Assembly: GCF_007923255.1 (NCBI RefSeq)
Contig: NZ_VOHJ01000001.1
Coordinates: forward strand, 124,001 to 188,000
From: Vulcaniibacterium thermophilum
GTDB taxonomy: Bacteria > Pseudomonadota > Gammaproteobacteria > Xanthomonadales > Xanthomonadaceae
Direction: 5' to 3'
Length of the DNA stretch: 64,000 nt
The notes beneath the pieces were generated by a model, which did no database searches, was not told the origin of the DNA, and worked only from the letters and a program-made list of their open reading frames with translations. The position numbers and the translations under genes were made by a program. Of this stretch, positions 18,117 through 27,869 are shown one piece after another. Within the stretch, counting starts at the first letter, position 1. The number at the start of each line of letters is the position of its first letter.

Positions 18117-20939
18117 ATGGCCAAGCCCCGCTTCACGCTTGCCCTCTGCTGCGCATTGAGCTTCACCGGCGCTGCGGTGGCGGCGGAAACCGGGCAGGCG
18201 GCGAGAACCGCGTTCGAGATCCGCGCCGGCTCGCTGGACAAGGCGCTGGAGACGCTCGCGCGCCAGAGCCGCATCCAGATCCTCTACGCCCCCGAGCTGG
18301 TCGCCGGCCGGCGCAGCCGCGGGCTTTCCGCGGCGTTGACGCCCGCCGAGGCGCTGGAACGGCTGCTCGCCGGCACCGGGCTGCGCGCGGTGGCGGTCAA
18401 CGCCAACACCTTCCTGCTGCAGCGCGCGCGTGCGCCGGCGCCCGCGCCGCGCCCCGCGCCGTCGCCGCGCGCGGACGATGCGATCGCGTCGCTGGAGAGC
18501 GTGGAAGTCACCGGCACGCGCATCCAGCGGCACGACATCGACGTGCTGACGCCCTCGCCGGTCACCCTCATCACCCGCGAGGACATCGAGGCGAGCGGCC
18601 ATCAGACCCTGTTCGACCTGCTGCGCGCGCGGCCGGGCATGGTCGGCCATCATCCGGTGGACGTCGCGGTGGAGGGCGGCGGCGGCGTGCAGCAGCCGTT
18701 CGCGGCCGCCGCCACCACCAGCCTCAACGCGCTCGGCCCGCGGGCGACGCTGTTCCTGGTCGATGGCCGCCGGGTCGCGCAGTACGGCCTCATCTCCACC
18801 GAGCTGGGCGGGCTGGTCGACCTCGACGGCATTCCGCTCAGCATGGTGGAGCGGATCGAGATCCTGCGCGGCGGCGCCTCGGCGATCTACGGCGCGGACG
18901 CGATGGCGGGCGTGGTCAACATCATCCTGCGCCGCGAGCTCGAGGGCGGCGAGGTGAGCGCACGCTACGGCGAGTCGGCCCACGGCGACGCGCAGGAGCG
19001 CCGGGTCTCGTTCGGCAACGGCTTCGACCTGCGGCGCGGCGGCCACCTGTTCGTGTCCGGCGACCGCTTCGAGCGCGAGGCGCTCGGCGCCGGACGACGC
19101 GACTGGCGCACGCAGGACATGCGGCGCTTCGGCCTGGGCGACTGGCGCTATCCGCTCGGTTACCGCGACGAGGACGGCGCGCTGCTGCGCACCGACTGCC
19201 CGGCGTGGAGCGGGCTGGGGCCGGGGTGCCTGTTCGATCCGCCGCGATACGACACCCTGCAGCCGGCGCAGGAGCGCACGTCGCTGTACGCCCGCCTGCA
19301 ACAGCCGCTGGGCGGGGACCGCCTGTTCGATCTCAGCGCGCGCGCGAGCGACGCCCGGCAGACCCTTTCGGCGGCGCCGTTCTACGCGCGCGTGCGGCTG
19401 CCCGAGGCGCTGCGGCAGACGCCGCAGGACTACTACCTCGATTACGCCTTCTTCGACACCGGCCCGGTGCGCGGGATCACCGACACCCGCAGCGCCGACG
19501 TGGCGGCCCGCCTGCAGGGCGGCTGGCGACGCTGGGACTGGACGCTGCAGGCCTCGTACAGCCGCAACCAGGTGACCAGCCGCGCCGAGGGGCTGGTGCG
19601 GACGGACGCGTTCATGGACGCGCTGGAGGCGGGGGAATACCGCTTCGGCGCGCCGGACAACCCGCGCGAGGTGCTGGAGCGGATCTCGCCCGACGTGAGT
19701 TCGCGCGGTGTCTCCACCTTCGAGCAGGTGGGGCTGGAGGCCCACGGGCCGCTGTTTTCGATGCCGGCCGGCGAGGCGATGATGGCGGCCGGCATCGAGT
19801 ACGGCCGCGACCGCCTGCGGCATCGCCCGGACGCGCTGATCGTGACCCGCGCGCTGGCGCTCGCGCCGCAGAAGCTCGACGTGGACACGGGGCGGCGCCA
19901 CGCGTCGCTGTTCGCCGAAGTCAGCCTGCCGCTCGCGCGTCGCCTGCAGGCGGACCTGGCCGCGCGCGTGGACCAGCGCGAAGGCTACGGCAGCCGGCTG
20001 TCGCCGAAGATCGGCATGAAATGGCGCGCGCGCGACCGCTTCACGCTGCGCGCGACCGCGGCCGACGGCTACCGCGCGCCCTCGCTGTTCGAACTGCGGC
20101 AGCCGGTCAATTTCGACAGCTACGCGATCGTGGCGCGCACGCCGGCGCTGGCGCCGTGCGCGTTCGAGTTCGAGTTCGAGGACGCCGCCTACTGCATCGT
20201 CGAGCGCGGCGCGGTGGAGAATCCCGATCTGCGGCCGGAAACCTCGCGCAGCTACACGCTCGGCGCGGTGTGGACGCCGGCGCGCGACCTCAGCGTGGAA
20301 CTGGACCGCTTCCGCATCATCCGCCGCAACGAGATCCAGCCGGGCAACGCGCTGGTCGATCCGGCGGCGTTCCCGCGCTCGCTGCGGCGCGATGCCGACG
20401 GCCTGCTGATCGGCATCGACGACTACTTCGAGAACGTCGGCCGCACCGACGTGCGCGGCTGGGAAGTGCAGGCGCGCTACGTGCTGGAGAGCGCGCGTTT
20501 CGGACGCTGGTCGCTGCAGGCGGCCGGGCAGGTGCTCGACCGCATCGAACGCCAGCCGCATCCCGGCGCGCCGGCGCTGCAGCACGCCGGCCACGGCGCG
20601 CCCGACCGCAGCGCGCTGGCCTCGCTGCAGTGGAGCCGCGGCGACTGGACCACCACGCTCAGCGCGCGGGCGGTGGGGCCGGTGCGGCTGGCCGAGCCCG
20701 GCGATTTCTGCCCGCGCTTCTACCTGCGCGCCGGCCGTTGCAATACCCCGGGCTGGACCACGTGGGATCTCAACCTGGTCTACGCGGGCGTTCCCAACTG
20801 GCGCTTCAGCCTCAACGTGCGCAACCTCGCCGACCGCGAGCCGGTCAACTACGACATCGACAAGGCCGGTTACGACATCGCCTGGGACGACCCGCGCGGC
20901 CGTTACGTGCTGCTCGGCGTGAGCTACCGCTTCGAGTGA
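18117..20939 (+). CDS. TonB-dependent receptor with N-terminal signalling (STN) domain
   Basis: A 940-residue outer-membrane receptor. The signal peptide ends near AAVAAE (residue ~24). The STN domain follows (about 30-100: FEIRAGSLDKALETLARQSR ... LERLLAGTGLRAV), then a Pro/Ala linker, the plug (SVEVTGTRI ... LFLVDGRRVAQYG, MVERIEILRGGASAIYGADA) and a 22-strand barrel ending GVSYRFE. An STN domain marks receptors that signal through FecR to an ECF sigma factor, which matches its neighbours. The plug subtype (DVLTPSPVTLITREDIEASG) resembles carbohydrate- or peptide-type Xanthomonadaceae receptors rather than classical siderophore receptors, so the substrate is open. A 246-bp gap without a gene precedes it. 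Confidence 0.92.
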   Translation: MAKPRFTLALCCALSFTGAAVAAETGQAARTAFEIRAGSLDKALETLARQSRIQILYAPELVAGRRSRGLSAALTPAEALERLLAGTGLRAVAVNANTFLLQRARAPAPAPRPAPSPRADDAIASLESVEVTGTRIQRHDIDVLTPSPVTLITREDIEASGHQTLFDLLRARPGMVGHHPVDVAVEGGGGVQQPFAAAATTSLNALGPRATLFLVDGRRVAQYGLISTELGGLVDLDGIPLSMVERIEILRGGASAIYGADAMAGVVNIILRRELEGGEVSARYGESAHGDAQERRVSFGNGFDLRRGGHLFVSGDRFEREALGAGRRDWRTQDMRRFGLGDWRYPLGYRDEDGALLRTDCPAWSGLGPGCLFDPPRYDTLQPAQERTSLYARLQQPLGGDRLFDLSARASDARQTLSAAPFYARVRLPEALRQTPQDYYLDYAFFDTGPVRGITDTRSADVAARLQGGWRRWDWTLQASYSRNQVTSRAEGLVRTDAFMDALEAGEYRFGAPDNPREVLERISPDVSSRGVSTFEQVGLEAHGPLFSMPAGEAMMAAGIEYGRDRLRHRPDALIVTRALALAPQKLDVDTGRRHASLFAEVSLPLARRLQADLAARVDQREGYGSRLSPKIGMKWRARDRFTLRATAADGYRAPSLFELRQPVNFDSYAIVARTPALAPCAFEFEFEDAAYCIVERGAVENPDLRPETSRSYTLGAVWTPARDLSVELDRFRIIRRNEIQPGNALVDPAAFPRSLRRDADGLLIGIDDYFENVGRTDVRGWEVQARYVLESARFGRWSLQAAGQVLDRIERQPHPGAPALQHAGHGAPDRSALASLQWSRGDWTTTLSARAVGPVRLAEPGDFCPRFYLRAGRCNTPGWTTWDLNLVYAGVPNWRFSLNVRNLADREPVNYDIDKAGYDIAWDDPRGRYVLLGVSYRFE

Positions 20940-20971
20940 CGCCCCGAAGGGGGGTGAAGCGTGACGCGCGT

Positions 20972-20982
20972 CGTTATCGAAT
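20972..20982 (+). promoter_or_regulatory. CGTTATCGAAT element upstream of the autotransporter protease
   Basis: The identical 11-mer occurs at 16152-16162 before the ECF sigma gene. Here it is preceded by GAAGCGTG about 8 bp upstream and lies 43 bp before the protease ATG. Recurrence, the AT content in GC-rich surroundings and the distance suit an ECF-type promoter, but two copies are thin evidence. Confidence 0.4.
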
Positions 20983-21025
20983 CGGCGCGAGGTTGCGCGC
21001 TCAATCCCTGACGAGGTTCAGAACG

Positions 21026-24000
21026 ATGCAGAACAGGACGCATGCCGCGCGCCGGACGCGCGGCGACAGGACGTCGCGCGGCCGCTCGGCGCTCGCCGCC
21101 GCCATCGCCGGCGCATTGCTGTTTTCCGGCGCCGCGCTGGCGCAGGATCCGGGCCGCGGCGGCGATCCCGACTCGTGGGTGACCGACGAATTCGCGGCCG
21201 ACTGGGGGCTGCAGGCGATCAACGCCCACTACGCCTACGCCCGCGGACTGACCGGACGCGGCATCCGCCTCGGCGTGTTCGACAGCGGCGCCGATCTGCG
21301 CCATCCCGAGTTCGCAGGCCGCACCCACCGCGGCATCCGCATCGCCGACCTGCTGAAGGACGGCAGCCGTTGCACCAACACGGTGGCGCTGGAAGGGCCG
21401 GACGCCTGCTTCATGTCCGACGGCGACCGCGCGCAGGTCGAGTACTTCGAATACACCGACGAGGACCGCGCGCTGGTGCAGTACCTCGTCGAGATCGGCT
21501 ACCTCTACGACTGGGTGCCGGACTACCTCGAGTCCATCGCCGGTTTCAGCTACAACGCGCACGGCACGCACGTGGCCGGCACGATGGTCGCCAACCGCGA
21601 CGGCGAAGGCACGCACGGCGTCGCCTTCGGCGCGGATCTGACCACCGCGCGCCTGTTCTCCAACAGCTACTACGACCTGTTCTCGCTGCTGGGCGTGGGC
21701 GGCGAGTCGTACCAGATCGGCCCCGATTCCACCGCGGTCGCCAGCATGTACGCGCAGATGGCGGCGCAGGGCGTGCGCGCCATCAACCATAGCTGGGGCC
21801 TGGCGCAGGAGCCCACTTCGGTGGAGGAGATGGACGAGCTGTACGCGCTGCCGGGCGTGGCCGAGTACTTTGCCACCTATGCCGATCCCTCGCTGCAGCA
21901 CGGCATGCTGCAGGTGTGGGCGGCCGGCAACAACTACGGCGAGATCGCCGGCATCTACGCCACGCTGCCGCGCTGGGTCGAAGGCCTCGAGCAGTACTGG
22001 CTGAGCGTGGTCAATCTGGCGCCGAACGGCCAGCTCGACGACAGCTCCAGCATCTGCGGCCAGACCAGGGACTGGTGCGTCACCGCGCCGGGCACCGGCA
22101 TCGCCTCCACCATCGTCGACGGCGAGATCGACGGACGCGTGGTGCGCGATGCCGACGGCAACTTCGTCGGCCTCGAGATCGACGAGGAGAACCCGGAGTA
22201 CGGCTACGCCGACTTCACCGGCACCTCGATGGCCGCGCCGCACGTCACCGGCGCACTGGCGCTGCTGATGGAGCGCTTTCCGTATCTGAACAACCCGCAG
22301 ATCCGCGACGTGCTGCTGACCACCGCCACCGACATCGGCGAGGAAGGCGTCGACGACATCTACGGCTGGGGCCTGATCGACCTGCGCCGCGCGATCGAAG
22401 GCCCGGGCCAGATCCGCGTCGACACCGAGGTGGTGATGAACCAGCGCGCCGGCGGCGCCAAGGTCTGGGAAGGCCTGGCCTGGGACGACTGGACCAACGA
22501 CATCGGCGGCGACGGCCGGCTGACCAAGTCCGGCATCGGCTGGCTGCGTCTGAGCGGCGACAACACGTTCGGCGGCCTGACGGTGAAGCAGGGCGTGCTC
22601 GAACTGGACGGCGACAACGCGCTCGGCGGCGATGTGCGCGTGCAGGGCGGCTTCCTGCTGCTCGATGGCGGCCTGCACACCACGCTGCAGGTCGACGGCG
22701 GCCAGGCGATCGTCAACGGCCTCCAGACCGGCCTGACCACGATCGGCGCCGGCGGCAAACTCAGCGGCGCCGGCACGCTCGCCGACACCACGGTGGCAGG
22801 CACCGTCGCGCCGGGCAACTCGATCGGCACGCTGACCGTCGACGGCAATTACGTGCAGACCGCCAGCGGCGTGTACGAGGCCGAGCTCGCCGCCAACGGC
22901 AGCGCCGACCTGCTGCGCGTCACCGGCAGCGCGACGCTGGACGGCACGCTGCGGCTGTTCGCATCGGCCGGCCAGTACCGGCTCGGCCAGAGCTACACCC
23001 TGCTGACCGCCGGCGGCGGTATCGACGGCCGCTTCGCCACGCTCGATACCCGTGCGTTCTCGCCGTTCCTGCGCTTCCTGCCGGACTACCGCACCAGCGC
23101 GTTCGGGCTGAGCGTGGTGCGCGGCATGGCGCTGGCCGACGCCGCGCGCACGCCGAACCAGCGCGCGGTGGGCGCCGCCGCCGATCGCGCGGCCGACAGC
23201 GACCCGATGCTGCAGACCCTCGCGCAGATGTTCCCGGCGCAGGCGCTGCCGGCGTTCGACGCGCTCAGCGGCGAACTGCACGCCAGCGCGCAGGCGGCGC
23301 TGATCGCCGACAGCCGCCACCTGCGCGATGCCGCGCTGGCGCGCGCGCAGGCGGGCGAGGGCGCGTTCGATGCCGCGGTCGAGGGCGAGGCGCAGGGCAC
23401 GGCGTGGGTGGAACTGCTGCGCACCGGCGGCAAGCTCGATGCCGACGGCAACGCGGCGCGGCTGGACCACGACGGCGACGCCACGCTGGTCGGCTACGAC
23501 TACCGTTTCGCCAACGGCTGGCGGATCGGGGCGTTCGGCGGCGTCGGCGACGCCCGCCTGGACGTGCGCGATCGCGCTTCCGAGGCCGAGGTCGACTCGC
23601 GCCATCTCGGCGTCTACGCCGCGCAGAACTGGGGCGGCCTCGGCGTGCGCGCCGGCATCGTGCAGTCGCGCCACGAGCTCGACATCGAACGCACCTTGGC
23701 GTTCCCGGGCATCACCGCGCAGACCCGCGCGCGCTACGACGGCGACGCCCTGCAGGGCTTCGCCGAGGCCGGCTACCGCTTCGGCGCGCAGGCCTGGGAG
23801 GTGCAGCCGTTCGTGCAGTACGCGCACGTCCGCCTCGACACCGACGGCTTCCGCGAGAGCGGCGGCGCGGCGGCGCTGACCGGCCGCGGCGAGGAGGAGC
23901 GCCGCGACGTCGCCACCGCCGGCCTGCGCTTCGCGCTCGACCTCAAGGGCGCGCGGCAGGAGGAAAGCTGGCTGAGCCTGCGCGGCATGATCGGCCGTCG

Positions 24001-24223
24001 CCACATCGGCGGCGACGGCGCCCCCGCGAGCACGGTGATGTGGACCGGCGGCAGCGCGTTCGACGTGCGCGGCACGCCGCTGGCCGACGAGGCGACGGTG
24101 CTCGAAGCCGGCCTGGCCGCGCGGCTGGGTCGCGACGGTCTGCTCGAGCTCGGCTACAGCGGCCAGCACGGCGACCAGGCGCGCGACCACGGACTCAACG
24201 CCCGACTCTCCTGGAAGTTCTGA
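21026..24223 (+). CDS. subtilisin-like (S8) serine protease autotransporter
   Basis: A 1065-residue type Va secreted protease. Residues 1-39 are a long signal peptide (cleavage near ALA|QD). The S8 domain spans about 50-470, with the catalytic triad visible as Asp86 (GVFDSGADL), His179 (NAHGTHVAGT) and Ser401 (TGTSMAAPHVTG). A passenger beta-helix with an autotransporter-associated repeat follows (KSGIGWLRLSGDNTFGGLTV, about 490-530). The C-terminal ~270 residues are the barrel, ending LSWKF with a terminal Phe. The triad is intact, so it should be active at the cell surface. A shared upstream motif links it to the preceding sigma/FecR/receptor genes; a strong terminator follows. Confidence 0.93.
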   Translation: MQNRTHAARRTRGDRTSRGRSALAAAIAGALLFSGAALAQDPGRGGDPDSWVTDEFAADWGLQAINAHYAYARGLTGRGIRLGVFDSGADLRHPEFAGRTHRGIRIADLLKDGSRCTNTVALEGPDACFMSDGDRAQVEYFEYTDEDRALVQYLVEIGYLYDWVPDYLESIAGFSYNAHGTHVAGTMVANRDGEGTHGVAFGADLTTARLFSNSYYDLFSLLGVGGESYQIGPDSTAVASMYAQMAAQGVRAINHSWGLAQEPTSVEEMDELYALPGVAEYFATYADPSLQHGMLQVWAAGNNYGEIAGIYATLPRWVEGLEQYWLSVVNLAPNGQLDDSSSICGQTRDWCVTAPGTGIASTIVDGEIDGRVVRDADGNFVGLEIDEENPEYGYADFTGTSMAAPHVTGALALLMERFPYLNNPQIRDVLLTTATDIGEEGVDDIYGWGLIDLRRAIEGPGQIRVDTEVVMNQRAGGAKVWEGLAWDDWTNDIGGDGRLTKSGIGWLRLSGDNTFGGLTVKQGVLELDGDNALGGDVRVQGGFLLLDGGLHTTLQVDGGQAIVNGLQTGLTTIGAGGKLSGAGTLADTTVAGTVAPGNSIGTLTVDGNYVQTASGVYEAELAANGSADLLRVTGSATLDGTLRLFASAGQYRLGQSYTLLTAGGGIDGRFATLDTRAFSPFLRFLPDYRTSAFGLSVVRGMALADAARTPNQRAVGAAADRAADSDPMLQTLAQMFPAQALPAFDALSGELHASAQAALIADSRHLRDAALARAQAGEGAFDAAVEGEAQGTAWVELLRTGGKLDADGNAARLDHDGDATLVGYDYRFANGWRIGAFGGVGDARLDVRDRASEAEVDSRHLGVYAAQNWGGLGVRAGIVQSRHELDIERTLAFPGITAQTRARYDGDALQGFAEAGYRFGAQAWEVQPFVQYAHVRLDTDGFRESGGAAALTGRGEEERRDVATAGLRFALDLKGARQEESWLSLRGMIGRRHIGGDGAPASTVMWTGGSAFDVRGTPLADEATVLEAGLAARLGRDGLLELGYSGQHGDQARDHGLNARLSWKF

Positions 24224-24284
24224 GCCTCCCGCGCCCGCGGCGGGCTTCCCGTCGCGGGCGCGGAACGGATTCGCTGGGCTCGTT

Positions 24285-24310
24285 CAGCCGCCTTCGGGCG
24301 GCTGTTTTTT
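24285..24310 (+). terminator. Rho-independent terminator after the autotransporter
   Basis: CAGCCGCC-ttcg-GGCGGCTG forms an 8-bp stem with a UUCG tetraloop and is followed directly by six T. It separates the protease from the AIM24 gene. Confidence 0.9.
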
Positions 24311-24358
24311 CGTCTGCGGCCGCCTATGCTCGGCCTTCGCATCCGACCGAGGTGAACG

Positions 24359-25063
24359 ATGAGCGTCAGGAGCCTGAAGGAGTTCGTCGAGAGCAGCCGG
24401 CAGAAGGACGCCAGCCCCGAGCCGTTCGAGCTGGAGAGCTCGCACCTGCTCGAAGTGAAGCTGAGCGGCCGCGTGTGGGCGAAGGCCGGCGCGATGGTGG
24501 CCTATCGCGGCGCGGTGAAGTTCACCCGCCAGGGCGTGCTGGAGCAGGGCCTCGGCAACCTGCTCAAGAAGGCGCTCACCGGCGAGGGCACCCAGCTCAT
24601 GAAGATGGAAGGACAGGGGCGCGTGTATCTGGCCGACTCCGGCAAGAAGATCACGCTGCTGCGCCTGGCCGGCGAGTCGATCTACGTCAACGGCAACGAC
24701 GTGCTGGCCTTCGAGGACGGCATCGCCTCCGACATCACGATGATGCGCCGCGTCGCCGGGATGATGTCCGGCGGTCTGTTCAACGTGCGGCTCTCCGGCA
24801 ACGGCGTGGTCGCCATCACCTCGCACTACGAGCCGCTGACGCTCGCCGTCACGCCGGACCAGCCGGTGTTCTGCGATCCCAATTCGACCGTCGCCTGGTC
24901 GGGATCGCTCAACCCCGACATCGTCACCGACATCTCGCTCGGCACGCTGTTCGGGCGCGGCTCGGGCGAGACCGTGCAGCTCAAGTTCGCCGGCGAGGGC
25001 TGGGTCGTGGTGCAGCCTTACGAAGAGGTGTATTTCCAGCAGCCCGGCGCCGGCCGCGGCTGA
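24359..25063 (+). CDS. AIM24 family protein
   Basis: A 234-residue protein matching the AIM24/TIGR00266 family: LESSHLLEVKLSGRVWAKAG, MVAYRGAVKFTRQG, then IYVNGNDVLAFEDGIASDI and YEPLTLAVTPDQPVFCDPNS. Bacterial members form beta-rich folds of unknown biochemical role; yeast AIM24 affects mitochondrial inner-membrane organisation. No signal peptide is seen, so it is probably cytoplasmic. It has its own transcription unit between the protease terminator and the repeat array. Confidence 0.88.
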   Translation: MSVRSLKEFVESSRQKDASPEPFELESSHLLEVKLSGRVWAKAGAMVAYRGAVKFTRQGVLEQGLGNLLKKALTGEGTQLMKMEGQGRVYLADSGKKITLLRLAGESIYVNGNDVLAFEDGIASDITMMRRVAGMMSGGLFNVRLSGNGVVAITSHYEPLTLAVTPDQPVFCDPNSTVAWSGSLNPDIVTDISLGTLFGRGSGETVQLKFAGEGWVVVQPYEEVYFQQPGAGRG

Positions 25064-25704
25064 CGGCGGCATCGCGCCGTGGGGCGCGCGAATCCCCCCT
25101 CGCTCGGCGCGCCAAGCGGCGTAGGGCGGGACTCGTCCCGCCCGCGGATGTGGCGAAGCCGTGCGCGCCTCCGGCGTGTCCGAGCCACGTGTCGTGATCG
25201 GGGCGTTGGGCTTCGCCTGCGGCTCAGCCCAACCTACAGGCGTAGGGCGGGACTTGTCCCGCCGTGGATGCCGATGAAGCCGCGCGCGCCTGCGGCGTGT
25301 CCGTGCCATGTCTCGTGATCGGGGCGTTGTTGGGCTTCGCCTGCGGCTCAGCCCAACCTACAGGCGTAGGGCGGGACTTGTCCCGCCGTGGATGCCGATG
25401 AAGCCGTGCGCCCGCAGCGTGTCCGTGCCCGTGTCGTGATCGGGGCGTTGTTGGGCTTCGCCTGCGGCTCAGCCCAACCTGCAGACGTAGGGCGGGACTT
25501 GTCCCGCCGTGGATGCGGCAAAGCCGTGCGCCCGCAGCGTGTCCGTGCCCGTGTCGTGATCGGGGCGTTGTTGGGCTTCGCCTGCGGCTCAGCCCCACCT
25601 ACAGACGTAGGGCGGGACTTGTCCCGCCGCGGATGGGGCGAAGCCGTAGGCGCTTGCGGCTCGTCACCGCGCCTCCTCCACCCCGCACCCCGAATTCCCA
25701 AACG
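25064..25704. repeat. array of five ~121-bp palindromic repeats
   Basis: No gene is seen between the AIM24 gene and the tsf terminator. The palindromic head GGCGGGACTTGTCCCGCC (one copy has ACTCGTC), preceded by GTA, marks five units whose GTAGGGCGGG starts at 25121, 25242, 25366, 25487 and 25607. Each of the first four continues with GATG..., a variable arm with CGTGTC, GTGATCGGGGCGTTG and a second palindrome GGGCTTCGCCTGCGGCTCAGCCC; the fifth decays after about 60 bp. Spacings are 121, 124, 121 and 120 bp. The head matches, inverted, the repeats at 4.3-4.6 kb, and variants lie at 37.6-37.8 kb. Confidence 0.9.
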
Positions 25705-25735
25705 AAAAGGCCGCGGTCCCCCGCGGCCTTTCGCT
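25705..25735 (-). terminator. Rho-independent terminator of rpsB-tsf
   Basis: AAAGGCCGCGG (25706-25716) and CCGCGGCCTTT (25721-25731) form a perfect 11-bp stem around a 4-base loop. Read on the minus strand the stem ends in CTTTTCGTTT. It lies 25 bp beyond the tsf stop. Confidence 0.88.
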
Positions 25736-25755
25736 TGCTGCATCGGCAGGAAGGC

Positions 25756-26637
<882 letters not shown>

Positions 26638-26710
26638 GGGACACCTCGAATCGGAAAACGGGCAGGCGGAGGCGCGTGGACGCGCCGGGCGCCGGGGGAA
26701 AGGGGATTGC

Positions 26711-26736
26711 GCGGCCGCGCAGCGTCGCGCGGCCGC
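26711..26736 (-). promoter_or_regulatory. rpsB-tsf intergenic hairpin (possible attenuator)
   Basis: GCGGCCGCGC and GCGCGGCCGC form a perfect 10-bp stem around a 6-base loop between rpsB and tsf. There is no T run after it, so it may be an attenuator or processing/stability element rather than a full terminator. Confidence 0.5.
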
Positions 26737-26748
26737 ATGACGCGGGAG

Positions 26749-27582
26749 TTACTCGGCGGCAGGCGCTTCGGCGTCGGCCTTCTTGGCCGGGCCCTTCTTG
26801 GCGTTGCCGCGGCCGCGCGGGGCCTTGCGGTCGTCCTTGGCGGCGGCTTCGTCGCCCTCGACCGCCACGAACTCCTCGTCGCGCGCGCCCATGACCGGCG
26901 CCGCGGCCTTGCCTTCCAGCACGGCGTCGGCGGCGGCGCGGGCGTAGAGCTGCACGGCGCGGATGGCGTCGTCGTTGCCCGGAATCGGGTAGTCGACGAT
27001 GTTCGGGTCGTAGTTGGTGTCGACCACGGCGACCACCGGGATGCCGAGCGCCTTGGCCTCCTTGACCGCGATGTCCTCGTGGCCGATGTCGATCACGAAC
27101 AGCGCGTCGGGCAGGCGGTTCATGTCCTTGATGCCGCCCAGCGAAGCCTGCAGCTTGTCGCGCTCGCGGCGCAGGGCCAGCACTTCGTGCTTGACCAGGC
27201 GGTTGAAGGTGCCGTCGGTCTCGGCCGCTTCCAGCTCCTTCAGGCGCTGCACCGACTGCTTGACGGTGCGGAAGTTGGTCAGCGTGCCGCCCAGCCAGCG
27301 CTGGGTCATGTACGGCATGCCGCAGCGCTCGGCCTCTTCCTTGATCGCGTCGCGCGCGGAGCGCTTGGTGCCGACGAACAGGACGATGCCGCGCTTCTGC
27401 GCCACGCCCGAGAGGAAGTTCATCGCGTCGTTGAACAGCGGAACCGTCTTCTCGAGGTTGATGATGTGGATCTTGCCACGGGCGCCGAAGATGTACGGGC
27501 CCATCTTGGGGTTCCAGTAGCGGGTCTGGTGGCCGAAGTGAACGCCGGCCTCCAGCATCTGGCGCATGGTGATCTGGGGCAT
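26749..27582 (-). CDS. rpsB: 30S ribosomal protein S2
   Basis: A 277-residue S2 with family landmarks [54 protein letters not shown] and [18 protein letters not shown]. The last ~35 residues are a Lys/Arg/Ala-rich extension ([20 protein letters not shown]) as in other Xanthomonadaceae. ATG at 27580-27582 is supported by the conserved N-terminus. Confidence 0.97.
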   Translation of the reverse strand: MPQITMRQMLEAGVHFGHQTRYWNPKMGPYIFGARGKIHIINLEKTVPLFNDAMNFLSGVAQKRGIVLFVGTKRSARDAIKEEAERCGMPYMTQRWLGGTLTNFRTVKQSVQRLKELEAAETDGTFNRLVKHEVLALRRERDKLQASLGGIKDMNRLPDALFVIDIGHEDIAVKEAKALGIPVVAVVDTNYDPNIVDYPIPGNDDAIRAVQLYARAAADAVLEGKAAAPVMGARDEEFVAVEGDEAAAKDDRKAPRGRGNAKKGPAKKADAEAPAAE

Positions 27583-27869
27583 TGCAGTGTCTCCAGGACG
27601 TGGAACCGGCCGCCGCGACGATGGAAAAGGGCGGGTGTCCCGCCGATGCGGGACGCGGGTTCCGGGGTTGGGCCTCCCCGCCGCGTTCGTGGCCGAACCC
27701 GCAGGCGGACCTGACGGGCACCCCGGCACGAAGGTGGGCGGCGGGTGTGTATTCGCCTGCGCGGAAGCGGGCTTCGCGCGCTGCGCCCGGCGTGGGCGGC
27801 CGACGACCGGGGCCGTCGGCAAGCCGCGCATTCTAGCGGGGCGGCGGAGCGGGCGGCAACCGCGGCGGT
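27583..27869 (-). promoter_or_regulatory. rpsB promoter and long 5' leader
   Basis: On the minus strand TTGCCG (27859-27854), an 18-bp spacer and TAGAAT (27835-27830) make a plausible sigma70 promoter immediately after the stop of the usher-like gene. The predicted leader is about 240 nt and contains several GC-rich inverted repeats, for example GTGTCCCGCC around GATGC. Gammaproteobacterial rpsB leaders are known to bind S2 for autoregulation; whether this one does cannot be read from sequence alone. Confidence 0.5.

Noticed and set aside
17958-20594. An 878-codon minus-strand open frame opposite the TonB receptor
   Set aside because: No recognisable domain; the plus strand encodes a complete receptor with signal peptide, STN, plug and barrel.
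20924-24190. A 1088-codon open frame on the minus strand opposite the autotransporter
   Set aside because: It is antisense to a gene with intact S8 triad and barrel; composition (His/Ala/Val/Gly/Arg-rich, no domain) is what GC-rich antisense frames give.
16318-24223. Lasso-peptide biosynthetic cluster
   Set aside because: Only the sigma/FecR/receptor logic is shared; no precursor peptide, RRE/B protein or asparagine-synthetase-like C protein is present.
25121-25670. Possible CRISPR array because of regular spacing
   Set aside because: The whole ~121-bp unit is conserved, not just 25-40-bp repeats with unique spacers, and no cas gene is near.
25224-25743. Short open frames running through the repeat array
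   Set aside because: They consist of the repeat unit translated (SRRRSPTTPRSRHGHGHAAG-like repeats) and have no separate coding signal; not a tandem-repeat protein.
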